Below are positions 1 to 5,665 of a stretch of 5,665 bases of DNA, in pieces. Below the pieces are notes generated by a model. That model ran no database searches, was not told where the DNA came from, and saw only the letters and a list, made by a program, of their open reading frames with translations. Origin of the DNA: CAZPEV01 sp964585635 (GTDB taxonomy: Bacteria; Zixibacteria; MSB-5A5; GN15; JAAZOE01); the NCBI GenBank assembly GCA_964585635.1, contig CAZPEV010000194.1:1-5665 (forward strand), written 5' to 3'. Within the stretch, counting starts at the first letter, position 1, and every line of letters starts with the position of its first letter. Both the position numbers and the translations under genes were made by a program.

Positions 1-645
1 GACCTTGGCCCCGCCCGATACCTTTTCGACGACCGAATCCCAAATAAATTCCATCTTGGGATTCTTGAAGGCCCGCTCTTGAATGATCTTCTGCGCCCTG
101 AGCTTATCGCGGCGATGGATAAGAATCACCTTGGACCCAAATTTGGTCAGAAACAGGCCCTCCTCGACGGCCGCATCACCTCCGCCAACGACGGCGATAA
201 TCTGATTCTTAAAGAAGGCCCCGTCGCAGATGGCGCAATAGGAAACCCCTTTGCCGGAAAATTCCTTCTCGCCGGGAACGTTGAGATGCACCGCCGAACC
301 TCCCGCGCAAACCACCATCGCCTTGCCGACATAGCGCGTTCCGCCGGCGCCGACAGCCACCTTGCGATAGTCCCCCTCCGACACGACCTGCACCACGTCA
401 TCCGAGATAATCTCGAGACCGAATTTTTTGGCGTGCTCGGTCATTTTTGACGCCAGCTCGGCGCCGGAGATATGTTCGAATCCGGGATAATCCTCGACCT
501 CTTCCGTAATGGCGATCTGTCCACCGGGCAGATACCGTTCCACGACGACCGTCCGCATATTGGCGCGTGCGCCGTACATGCCGGCCGTCAAGCCGCCGGG
601 GCCTCCCCCCACGATTACGATGTCAAACTGCTTCTCTTCCGTCAT
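1..645 (-). CDS. trxB: Thioredoxin reductase, 3' end outside the window
   Basis: NADPH-dependent flavoenzyme that reduces thioredoxin in the cytoplasm. Only the first 215 codons are present; the frame is open to the left edge, so the C-terminal part of the usual roughly 310-residue protein is missing from the window. Seen in the translation: the FAD-binding GGGPGG at residues 13-18, PGGQI at 40-44, the redox-active CAIC at 137-140 followed by DG, the second nucleotide-binding GGGDAAVEEG at 154-163, and HRRDKLRAQ at 177-185. The last motif carries the arginines expected for the NADPH 2'-phosphate. The active site reads CAIC where many homologues have CATC or CAVC, a conservative change. The ATG at 645 is preceded by GGGGAAG four bases upstream, and the first 23 bases overlap the end of the upstream dehydrogenase gene, so it is probably translated from the same mRNA. 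No thioredoxin gene is visible in the window. Confidence 0.96.
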   Translation of the reverse strand, partial: MTEEKQFDIVIVGGGPGGLTAGMYGARANMRTVVVERYLPGGQIAITEEVEDYPGFEHISGAELASKMTEHAKKFGLEIISDDVVQVVSEGDYRKVAVGAGGTRYVGKAMVVCAGGSAVHLNVPGEKEFSGKGVSYCAICDGAFFKNQIIAVVGGGDAAVEEGLFLTKFGSKVILIHRRDKLRAQKIIQERAFKNPKMEFIWDSVVEKVSGGAKV

Positions 646-1582
646 GTCGCTTCCCCATATATTTCGGCAACTGCATCTCCAGCGGCGAGAACCTCACGCC
701 AAACGCCCGCTCGGCGATGGTTTGATCGCAAGTCGAGCCGGCCAAAAGCATGGTGAGCTGATCCACCGTGAGCGGCGCCGGTTTCATAAACCGTTCCATC
801 AGCCCCGCTCCCCAGCGCACCAACTTCACCGGCAGATGCAGTGTTCCCCGTTTCACGTTCATTATGCCCTTGATGATATCAAGAAGTTCCAGATATGTCA
901 ACTGCCGGGGCCCGCCGATCTCATATGTCTGCCGCGAGGTAAACGCCGCCCGGGCTGAGGCGGCCATGAGCGCCGCCAATTCCTCGACATAAACCGGTTG
1001 CAGCATGTATTTTCCATCGCCGATTACCGGTACGATCGGCGTCAGCCGAATCATCCGGGCCAGGCGATTGACAAACTGGTCCCGCCGGCCATACACGATG
1101 GAGGGCCTGAAGATGGTATAGTCAAGGCCGGAGTTCCGAACCTGCTGCTCCGCCTGGTATTTTGTCTGATAATATCGGGAGGTCGCTTCCGCTGAGGCCC
1201 CCAAAGCTGAAAGATAGACGATCTTGGATACCCCAGCTCGGCGCGCCGCCGCAATCGCGTTGGCCATCCCCTCGATCACGGTCTTCTGAAAAGTCTTCAC
1301 GCGGGTTTCGACGATCAGACCCACCAGATGAAATACCGCCGAGCATCCGGCGCAGCATGCTTCCAACGCGGCCGCGTTTTCGATTGACCCCGCAAATGTC
1401 CTGATTCGGCCGCGGGGTGAGTTCAGGTCCGGGGAAGTCCGGTTGACCAGCAGATTGACCTGATACCCCATTTGAAAAAGGCTCATCACCAAGTAAGTAC
1501 CGATGAAACCGCTTCCCCCAAAAACGGCCGCCCTTGGGGACTCCTCTTCCCCTGCCGCCTGCCGCCCGTCGCCAACCGGCAT
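623..1582 (-). CDS. Atypical short-chain dehydrogenase, NDUFA9-like NAD(P)-binding protein
   Basis: A 319-residue NAD(P)-binding Rossmann protein of the extended/atypical SDR group. Seen: the dinucleotide-binding GGSGFIG at residues 22-28, an acceptor strand ending in NR at 47-48, VFHLVG at 83-88, YLSALGA at 123-129, and a YxxxK pair at Tyr137/Lys141 followed by AE. The C-terminal segment, with the pattern PLTVDQLTML and then FSPLEMQLPKY, matches what I recall of the bacterial NDUFA9-like family, related to the complex I accessory subunit and to plant isoflavone reductase-like proteins. The substrate is unknown. The first 15 residues before the Rossmann strand are variable-looking. The ATG at 1582 is supported by a TGATG overlap with the cobO stop and by a purine-rich AAGGGGGTGG just upstream. 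No complex I genes are visible nearby. A sugar-nucleotide epimerase is less likely because the C-terminal pattern favours the NDUFA9-like group. Confidence 0.88.
   Translation of the reverse strand: MPVGDGRQAAGEEESPRAAVFGGSGFIGTYLVMSLFQMGYQVNLLVNRTSPDLNSPRGRIRTFAGSIENAAALEACCAGCSAVFHLVGLIVETRVKTFQKTVIEGMANAIAAARRAGVSKIVYLSALGASAEATSRYYQTKYQAEQQVRNSGLDYTIFRPSIVYGRRDQFVNRLARMIRLTPIVPVIGDGKYMLQPVYVEELAALMAASARAAFTSRQTYEIGGPRQLTYLELLDIIKGIMNVKRGTLHLPVKLVRWGAGLMERFMKPAPLTVDQLTMLLAGSTCDQTIAERAFGVRFSPLEMQLPKYMGKRHDGREAV
650..656 (-). promoter_or_regulatory. Ribosome binding site for trxB
   Basis: On the minus strand GGGGAAG stands four bases before the ATG at 645. It lies inside the last codons of the preceding dehydrogenase gene. 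It supports this ATG as the trxB start although it overlaps the upstream gene. Confidence 0.6.
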
Positions 1583-2127
1583 CAGTAATCCACCCCCTTC
1601 TTGGCTTTCCGTCCCGATTGGTAGGGATGCTTGATCTCTTTCATCTCGGTGACCAGATCGGCGGCGGCAATGACCCGTTCATCGGCGCAGCGGCCGGTCA
1701 TGACCAGCGTCAACCCGGCCGGTTTGTTCCTAATCAGGTTCAGGACGTCCTCAACCGCAATCAGTTGATAGCGCGTCGCGATATGAACCTCATCCAATAT
1801 TACCATGTCGTATTTCCCTGATCCGACGGCCGCCTCGGCCGCGGCCATTGCCTGCCGGGCCGCGTCGCGATGCGCCTCGATCGGAAGATCGTCCCCTAGG
1901 ATGCCGATACACCCCGCTCCCCTGATATCAAGCTCGACCTCCGGCGCCAGCCGCTTAAGCCCTTCCCGCTCGCCGTACGGCCAGTCACTCTTGATGAACT
2001 GGATTATCCGGACTTTGTTCCCATGGCCGACGGCGCGCAGACATAGTCCCAAAGCGGCCGTCGTTTTTCCCTTACCGTCCCCGGTGTAGACGATGACCAG
2101 GCCCGTGGCGTCGGTGTCATCTGTCAT
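1582..2127 (-). CDS. cobO: Corrinoid adenosyltransferase (CobO/CobA/BtuR type)
   Basis: Transfers the 5'-deoxyadenosyl group of ATP to the reduced cobalt(I) of corrinoids, a cytoplasmic step in making adenosylcobalamin (EC 2.5.1.17). The protein has 181 residues, within the usual family size. Seen: the P-loop GDGKGKTT at residues 16-23, a Walker B-like strand VILDEVHIA at 109-117, TGRCAD at 144-149, and the family-typical tail DLVTEMKEIKHPY at 157-169, ending in KKGVDY. The frame stays open upstream to an ATG at 2316. That 63-residue extension is antiparallel to nothing conserved, is rich in Arg, Pro and Ser, and lies wholly within the upstream gene, so I start at ATG 2127, just ahead of the P-loop strand. 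This start overlaps the stop of the oxidoreductase gene by 11 bases, and the 3' end shares one base with the next gene. The Shine-Dalgarno is weak (GAAAGA), consistent with coupling. No other cobalamin gene is in the window. Confidence 0.94.
   Translation of the reverse strand: MTDDTDATGLVIVYTGDGKGKTTAALGLCLRAVGHGNKVRIIQFIKSDWPYGEREGLKRLAPEVELDIRGAGCIGILGDDLPIEAHRDAARQAMAAAEAAVGSGKYDMVILDEVHIATRYQLIAVEDVLNLIRNKPAGLTLVMTGRCADERVIAAADLVTEMKEIKHPYQSGRKAKKGVDY
1590..1599 (-). promoter_or_regulatory. Ribosome binding site for the SDR gene
   Basis: AAGGGGGTGG on the minus strand ends seven bases before the ATG at 1582. It is embedded in the last codons of cobO (Lys-Lys-Gly-Val-Asp-Tyr). Together with the TGATG stop/start overlap it supports the chosen start and indicates translational coupling. 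Confidence 0.6.
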
Positions 2128-4957
2128 GCAACGGTCTTTCGGCGATAAGGTCGGCGATGATTTCGATCGGATGGCATACCCGGATGCCATTTCCCATTTC
2201 CTGACGAATCTTGCTGATACACGAGGGGCAACTGCTGACGATGATATCCGGATCAAGATCGCGGTATTCCTCCTTCTTGGCGGCGAAGGCGGCCTTCCCC
2301 TCCGAATAATGAACAAACCCGTATGAACCCGCCTGCCCGCAGCAGCGTCCCGCCCGCTCCGGATGAAGAAGCTCTATTCCATCGATTGCGGCCAGCAACC
2401 GCAGCGGTTCCATCTCCCGCCCGGCGGCGCGAAGATGACAGGGATGATGATACGACAACCTCACCGGCCGGGACAACCCCCCTTTCGGCAGCGCGGCATC
2501 GCGACTGAGGAGATACTGGCTGACGTCGTACAGCTTGTTTTTCAGGGCCAACGCCTTGCCATGATATGGGGACTCCTTGGCGAATAATTCATGGTAGTCG
2601 GCCAGGCGGTGCAGGCATGACGCGCAAGTGAAAACGACGGCCCTAAATGGTTCCAGCGCGTCAATGTTCCCGCGCGCCTTGGCCACCAGCTTCTCCCTGT
2701 GTCCGTACACCTCCATCGGCAGCCCGCAACAATCCTGTGTCGGGAAAGCAAGGTCCCATCCATAATGGCGAAAGACCGCCACCAGGGCGTCACCGGCAGC
2801 CGATTCAAAATAGTTGTCGGCGCATCCATGAAAGAGCGCCACAGATCCGGTAGGACGGCAAAGCTCCGGATACCGCGCCCGCAACGACCGGCGCGCCGGC
2901 TGTGGAAAGACAACGTTCCCATCAAAGCCAAAGGGGAGTCTGCCCAAGATCGCGGCGGCCGTCCGTCCTCCCCAGGTCCGAGACACCGGGTAGGCACGCG
3001 ACCCTATCGCCAGCAACTTCTCGAACGTCCGGCGGCGGTCGAACAACGAAATGATTCGTCCGGCCATCCGGCCGGGACGCTTTGCCTTAAACGACAGAAT
3101 CTCCCCGGCGATATCGACGCCGGCCGGGCAGACGATGGTGCAGCTTTTGCAGTTGAGACAATACTGATAGAACTGCTCCAGCGCCTGTGGATTCGGGTCG
3201 CCATGATGCATCATCCGCAGCCAGCCGCGCGGCGACATGTCTTCGCGTCGAAAAACCTCAAAGGCGGGGCAGTAACCGTTGCACTTGCCGCAGGCGGCGC
3301 AAACCAACTCCAGCTTCTTCAAATCAAGATGCGCGGTGAACGGCTGATCCGACAGAAGCACCCCCGGATTGAACCGGTTGTCCGGGTCGAGAATGGCCTT
3401 GATCCGGCGGAACAGGCCGTAGATCTCGTCCCCATACAATCGCCGCACCAGGCCGGCCCGCAGGCGGCCGTCGGCATGCTCCGCGGTGGTCGATCCGCCC
3501 AGTTCCAGTATCTTGTCGTATACCTCACGATACAGCGTCTGCATTAGGGTGAAATCACCATCATGATTGATATCCATGAGCGGCCGGATATGCAGGTTGC
3601 CGTCGCCGATATGCCCGAACAGGCCGAAGACCAGCCCTTCCCGCTCGAGGCGTTGTCTGACCCAGGTGATGAATTCGTGCAGGGTGCCGACCGGCAGCGA
3701 GGCATCCTCCATGAAAGGCAGGGGACGCTTGATCGGATGATGCTTGTAGAGGGTCGGCACAATCGCCTTCCGCGCCGCCCAGAGGGCGTTCTGCTCCTGC
3801 TCGTTGGCCGCCCGCTCGATCGGAACCGCCAGCCCAAGTCGCGGGACAAGCGCCGTTAACGCCTGCTCGCGACGGTCCAGCTCGTCATCATATTCCAGCA
3901 GGAGCATCGCCGCCGCTTGGGCCGGGATACGATATCGCGCCCGCCCGATCAGGTTAAGTGTGGCGCCATCGACGATTTCAAGCCCCGCCGGAGCGGTATC
4001 AAGAAGCGGCCCCACCGCGTCGCCGGCACCCTCCAGCGAAGCGAAGAACAGGCGAAACGACCTCAGCCCCTGCGGCAGCGGCCGCAGCCGCAGCCGCACC
4101 GCCACGAATAACCCCAGCGTCCCCTCGGACCCGATATACAGCGCCGGCAGGTTGAACCGCCCCCGATCAAGATCGGAGACAACTTGATGCAGGTTGTACC
4201 CCGAGGAATTCTTTTTCACCTTTGGCCATCGGCTCAGAATCAGTTCCCTGGCAGCTACCAGCAGATTGAGAATCTCACGATACTCCGGATGGTCGCTGAA
4301 GATTTCTTCCAGTTCCGGCGAATCCAGCGGAAGCGAGCGCAGCCGAATCGGCCATCCCGACGTGCCGATGACCGTCAACTCCTCGACATAATCGGACGTC
4401 AAACCATACTTGATCGACCGCGGCCCGGAAGAATTGTTGGCCAGCATCCCGCCGATCTGACAACTGTCACCGGAGGATGGGTCCGGAGGAAAGAAGAGGC
4501 CATACTTTTTCAGCGCCAGGTTCAGATCGCGATAGATAATTCCCGGCTGGCACGTCACGCTCTTGTTATCTATCGAGACATCAGAAACCTCAGTCAAGCG
4601 GGAACAGTCGACGATAAGCCCCTCTCCGAGGGCGCCGCCGGCCAGGCCGGTTCCTCCCCCCCGCGGCGTCACTGCTTTTCCGGCCGCCAGCGCCTGCCGC
4701 ACGGTGGCCGCGGCATCCCTCGCATTCTCCGGCAGGACGACAGATTCGGGCAAGATCTGATATAGCGAGGCGTCGGAAGCGTATGCTTCGGCTGAGAGCG
4801 GTCCTTGCCGACGGAGCCGGCGAGGAAATTTAACCATACCGCTTCTATATCTCATCGGCCGTAATATACCCAATCGCAGCCGCATGTCAAGCAAAGGAGC
4901 ACTTCCCTCTAGGGCTTCCAGGATACCCTTAACTATCGCCGGATGATCAAACGGCAT
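2117..4957 (-). CDS. Fused FAD-linked oxidase and (Fe-S)-binding CCG-domain oxidoreductase
   Basis: A 946-residue single-chain oxidoreductase, equivalent to GlcD fused to GlcF/GlpC. The N-terminal half is a VAO/PCMH-type FAD domain: PRGGGTGLAGGAL at residues 98-110, FFPPDPSS at 155-162, GGMLANNSSG at 169-178 and GSEGTLG at 276-282. The FAD-oxidase C-terminal domain follows, with GHIGDGNLH at 448-456 and AEH at 492-494, the likely metal/substrate site. A ferredoxin-like domain has two CxxCxxCxxxCP motifs (Cys553/556/559/563 and Cys600/603/606/610), predicting two [4Fe-4S] clusters. Two CCG repeats follow: Cys743-744 with Cys778/781, and Cys840, Cys872-873 with Cys910/913. Relatives oxidise D-2-hydroxyacids (D-lactate, glycolate, D-2-hydroxyglutarate, as for E. 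coli YdiJ); the substrate here cannot be read from sequence. No signal peptide or membrane span is evident. The start is uncertain. ATG 4957 gives the longest frame, with AAGGGG only two bases away. ATG 4837 (906 residues) begins where family similarity appears to begin and lies just downstream of a strong promoter. Confidence 0.93.
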   Translation of the reverse strand: MPFDHPAIVKGILEALEGSAPLLDMRLRLGILRPMRYRSGMVKFPRRLRRQGPLSAEAYASDASLYQILPESVVLPENARDAAATVRQALAAGKAVTPRGGGTGLAGGALGEGLIVDCSRLTEVSDVSIDNKSVTCQPGIIYRDLNLALKKYGLFFPPDPSSGDSCQIGGMLANNSSGPRSIKYGLTSDYVEELTVIGTSGWPIRLRSLPLDSPELEEIFSDHPEYREILNLLVAARELILSRWPKVKKNSSGYNLHQVVSDLDRGRFNLPALYIGSEGTLGLFVAVRLRLRPLPQGLRSFRLFFASLEGAGDAVGPLLDTAPAGLEIVDGATLNLIGRARYRIPAQAAAMLLLEYDDELDRREQALTALVPRLGLAVPIERAANEQEQNALWAARKAIVPTLYKHHPIKRPLPFMEDASLPVGTLHEFITWVRQRLEREGLVFGLFGHIGDGNLHIRPLMDINHDGDFTLMQTLYREVYDKILELGGSTTAEHADGRLRAGLVRRLYGDEIYGLFRRIKAILDPDNRFNPGVLLSDQPFTAHLDLKKLELVCAACGKCNGYCPAFEVFRREDMSPRGWLRMMHHGDPNPQALEQFYQYCLNCKSCTIVCPAGVDIAGEILSFKAKRPGRMAGRIISLFDRRRTFEKLLAIGSRAYPVSRTWGGRTAAAILGRLPFGFDGNVVFPQPARRSLRARYPELCRPTGSVALFHGCADNYFESAAGDALVAVFRHYGWDLAFPTQDCCGLPMEVYGHREKLVAKARGNIDALEPFRAVVFTCASCLHRLADYHELFAKESPYHGKALALKNKLYDVSQYLLSRDAALPKGGLSRPVRLSYHHPCHLRAAGREMEPLRLLAAIDGIELLHPERAGRCCGQAGSYGFVHYSEGKAAFAAKKEEYRDLDPDIIVSSCPSCISKIRQEMGNGIRVCHPIEIIADLIAERPLHDR
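4863..4890 (-). promoter_or_regulatory. Sigma-70-like promoter for the oxidoreductase-cobO-SDR-trxB unit
   Basis: On the minus strand TTGACA (4885-4890) is a perfect -35. It is followed after 16 bases by TATATT (4863-4868), five of six matches to the -10 consensus. The predicted transcription start is near 4855-4856. It lies inside the longest open frame of the oxidoreductase gene, downstream of ATG 4957 but upstream of ATG 4837. The predicted start is at or one base before an in-frame ATG at 4855, so a leaderless message is also possible. With ATG 4837 the leader would be about 18 bases and contain AGAAGCGG. Confidence 0.55.
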
Positions 4958-5023
4958 TTCCCCTTAACCCAATGACCAGTTGCAGATTACAGCGCCAATC
5001 TCAGGCAAATGACTCCATAATTT

Positions 5024-5039
5024 TGTGAAAAAAGGCACA
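5024..5039. promoter_or_regulatory. CRP/FNR-family-like operator
   Basis: TGTGA, six bases, GCACA forms an inverted repeat with one mismatch to the CRP consensus TGTGA-N6-TCACA. The symmetry extends outward as TTTGTG and CACAAA. It lies in the divergent intergenic region, centred about 51 bases upstream of the predicted start of the Rrf2 gene, which is not one of the standard activator spacings. It could act on either gene. The call rests on the motif alone. Confidence 0.35.
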
Positions 5040-5046
5040 AATTAGG

Positions 5047-5076
5047 TTGACTTTGCCCCCCTGGGGGAGGTACATT
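5047..5076 (+). promoter_or_regulatory. Promoter of the Rrf2-family regulator gene
   Basis: TTGACT (5047-5052) and TACATT (5071-5076) are separated by 18 bases, giving a predicted start near 5083 and a leader of about 47 bases. The first box differs from consensus at one base, the second at two. The spacer carries a C/G dyad that could be an operator. Confidence 0.5.
5056..5067. promoter_or_regulatory. C5/G5 dyad between the -35 and -10 boxes, possible operator
   Basis: CCCCC, CT, GGGGG is a perfect 5+5 inverted repeat lying exactly between the two promoter boxes of the regulator gene. A repressor bound here would block RNA polymerase, and Rrf2 proteins often control their own genes. It does not resemble the known IscR or NsrR boxes, so the ligand is unknown. 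Confidence 0.3.
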
Positions 5077-5129
5077 GCAGCAGGTGTTCTTTCTCACTCG
5101 CGGCAACGCATTGATACGGTAGGTGATGC

Positions 5130-5567
5130 ATGCAGTTTACGAAAGCTGAAGAATACGGGATATTCGGTGTCCTGTATCTGGCGGATCAACCGGCGGAAAG
5201 AATCACACCATTATCGGAAATATCGGAGACTCAGGGGGTGCCGGAAAAATTCTTGGCCAAGATATTTCAGTCGTTGTCAAAATCGGGACTCGTACAGTCT
5301 CATCGGGGGGTAAGAGGCGGATTTTCTCTGGGACGACCGGCCAGTCAGATATCGATTCGAGAAATCGTGGAAACTATTCAGGGACCGTATTTCATCTCCA
5401 AATGTCTGCACACCAGCGACGTCTGCAACCGAAAAGATTGCCCCATCAAGCGCATGCTGGGCGAAGCCCAGCACGCACTGACGGATGTTTTTGACCGGCA
5501 TTCGGTCGCCGACCTGCTGACGTGGCACAAAGAAGCGAAAGAGGCGGCGGTCCTGCGCCGAGGTTGA
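5130..5567 (+). CDS. Rrf2-family transcriptional regulator, probable Fe-S sensor
   Basis: A 145-residue winged helix-turn-helix DNA-binding protein of the family that includes IscR, NsrR, RirA and CymR. Seen: the N-terminal MQFTKAEEYG helix; the recognition region VPEKFLAKIFQSLSKSGLV at residues 37-55; the wing HRGVRGGFSL at 58-67, the family's most typical stretch; and IREIVETIQGP at 76-86. Three cysteines follow at 92, 99 and 104, where Fe-S members ligate a cluster. The spacing (six residues, then four) differs from E. coli IscR (five and five), and position 107 is Lys rather than the IscR ligand His. An Fe-S cluster is therefore likely, but the sensed signal (iron, nitric oxide, redox state) is open. 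AGGTG stands shortly before the ATG. The gene diverges from the oxidoreductase operon and has its own promoter, so it may regulate that operon, itself, or the downstream gene. Confidence 0.95.
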   Translation: MQFTKAEEYGIFGVLYLADQPAERITPLSEISETQGVPEKFLAKIFQSLSKSGLVQSHRGVRGGFSLGRPASQISIREIVETIQGPYFISKCLHTSDVCNRKDCPIKRMLGEAQHALTDVFDRHSVADLLTWHKEAKEAAVLRRG

Positions 5568-5592
5568 CTTTTATCAGGTTTTAAAGTACCAT
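5564..5592 (+). promoter_or_regulatory. Promoter for the gene at the right edge
   Basis: TTGACT (5564-5569) overlaps the stop codon of the Rrf2 gene and is followed after 17 bases by TACCAT (5587-5592), four of six matches to the -10 consensus. The predicted start is near 5599. Its -35 is identical to that of the regulator's own promoter. Confidence 0.42.
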
Positions 5593-5636
5593 GTCTCCCC
5601 TATCGCCGGGCGATAGCCGGCTCTATAATGGGAGAC
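5593..5636 (+). promoter_or_regulatory. Nested inverted repeats covering the ribosome binding site of the edge gene
   Basis: GTCTCCC (5593-5599) pairs perfectly with GGGAGAC (5630-5636), and the latter contains the likely Shine-Dalgarno GGGAG for the ATG at 5644. Inside this, CTATCGC (5600-5606) pairs with GCGATAG (5610-5616). A competing stem, GCCGG (5605-5609) with CCGGC (5617-5621), uses some of the same bases. In RNA the outer stem would hide the ribosome binding site. However, the promoter predicted at 5564-5592 would start the transcript near 5599 and omit most of the left outer arm, so that stem may form only in read-through mRNA from the Rrf2 gene, or the repeat may act as a DNA operator. 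Confidence 0.4.
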
Positions 5637-5643
5637 GACAGCA

Positions 5644-5665
5644 ATGGCAATCAAGTCCGACACAT
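5644..5665 (+). CDS. Start of a further gene, possibly dCTP deaminase, cut by the window edge
   Basis: ATG at 5644, preceded by GGGAG nine bases upstream, opens a frame reading MAIKSDT before the window ends. Bacterial dCTP deaminase (Dcd) commonly begins MSIKSD followed by a WIRRMA-like stretch, so the match is suggestive. Seven residues cannot prove it. The gene is co-directional with the Rrf2 regulator and has a plausible promoter of its own. Confidence 0.5.

Noticed and set aside
2128..2316. 63-codon upstream extension of cobO
   Set aside because: It lies entirely within the oxidoreductase gene, is low in hydrophobic order and unlike any CobO N terminus; the start at 2127 places the P-loop where the family has it.
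2699..3547. 282-codon open frame on the plus strand
   Set aside because: It lies antisense to the Fe-S and CCG part of the oxidoreductase, whose cysteine motifs are unmistakable. The plus-strand translation shows no domain and the GC-rich codons explain the lack of stops.
4078..4099. Short CGCAGC-like tandem repeat
   Set aside because: It encodes the alternating Arg-Leu of the FAD-domain strand near residues 288-292 and is explained by GC-rich codon choice.
4184..4765. 193-codon open frame on the plus strand
   Set aside because: Antisense to the conserved FAD-binding half of the oxidoreductase, with no recognisable motif or convincing ribosome binding site.
5127..5134. TGCATGCA palindrome over the start codon of the Rrf2 gene
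   Set aside because: Eight bases is too short to stand out, and half of it is fixed by the ATG and second codon.
5277..5528. 83-codon open frame antisense to the Rrf2 gene
   Set aside because: The sense strand encodes a clear Rrf2 protein across the same bases, and the antisense product has no motif.
5600..5616. Stem CTATCGC/GCGATAG as an intrinsic terminator of the Rrf2 gene
   Set aside because: No run of T follows the stem; it is followed by CCGGCTC and the ribosome binding site region of the next gene.
5624..5629. Perfect TATAAT as a -10 box
   Set aside because: No -35-like sequence lies about 17 bases upstream, and a start about seven bases downstream would remove the Shine-Dalgarno sequence from the mRNA.

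Overview
This is a GC-rich bacterial window with two divergent transcription units. I see no phage, plasmid, transposon, CRISPR or RNA-gene signature. The genes suggest a free-living bacterium with corrinoid metabolism, a thioredoxin system and 2-hydroxyacid oxidation. I cannot assign a phylum from the sequence alone.

The left part (positions 1 to about 4957, minus strand) is a tightly packed four-gene unit. In transcription order it holds: a large fused flavin and iron-sulfur oxidoreductase (GlcD-type FAD oxidase plus GlcF/GlpC-type Fe-S and CCG domains); a CobO/BtuR-type corrinoid adenosyltransferase; an atypical short-chain dehydrogenase of the NDUFA9-like group; and a thioredoxin reductase that runs off the left edge. 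Neighbouring genes overlap by 11, 1 and 23 bases, which points to one transcript and translational coupling. A good sigma-70-like promoter (TTGACA, 16 bases, TATATT) lies inside the longest possible reading frame of the first gene, so its true start may be about 30 to 40 codons further in.

Positions 4958-5129 are the divergent intergenic region. It is more AT-rich than the genes and holds a CRP/FNR-like inverted repeat and a promoter (TTGACT, 18 bases, TACATT) with a C/G dyad in its spacer.

The right part (plus strand) carries an Rrf2-family transcription factor with three cysteines suited to an iron-sulfur cluster. Beyond it are a second TTGACT promoter overlapping its stop codon, a short leader with nested inverted repeats that cover the Shine-Dalgarno sequence, and the first seven codons of another gene. 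Those codons resemble the start of dCTP deaminase.

As an inference, the region reads as a redox-linked neighbourhood: an Fe-S-sensing regulator beside an operon of flavin, Fe-S, nucleotide-dependent and thiol redox enzymes, with a cobalamin adenosylation enzyme in the middle. I do not see a wholly new system. The points most worth a second look are the promoter inside the annotated N terminus, the operon pairing of the oxidoreductase with CobO, and the structured leader at the right edge.
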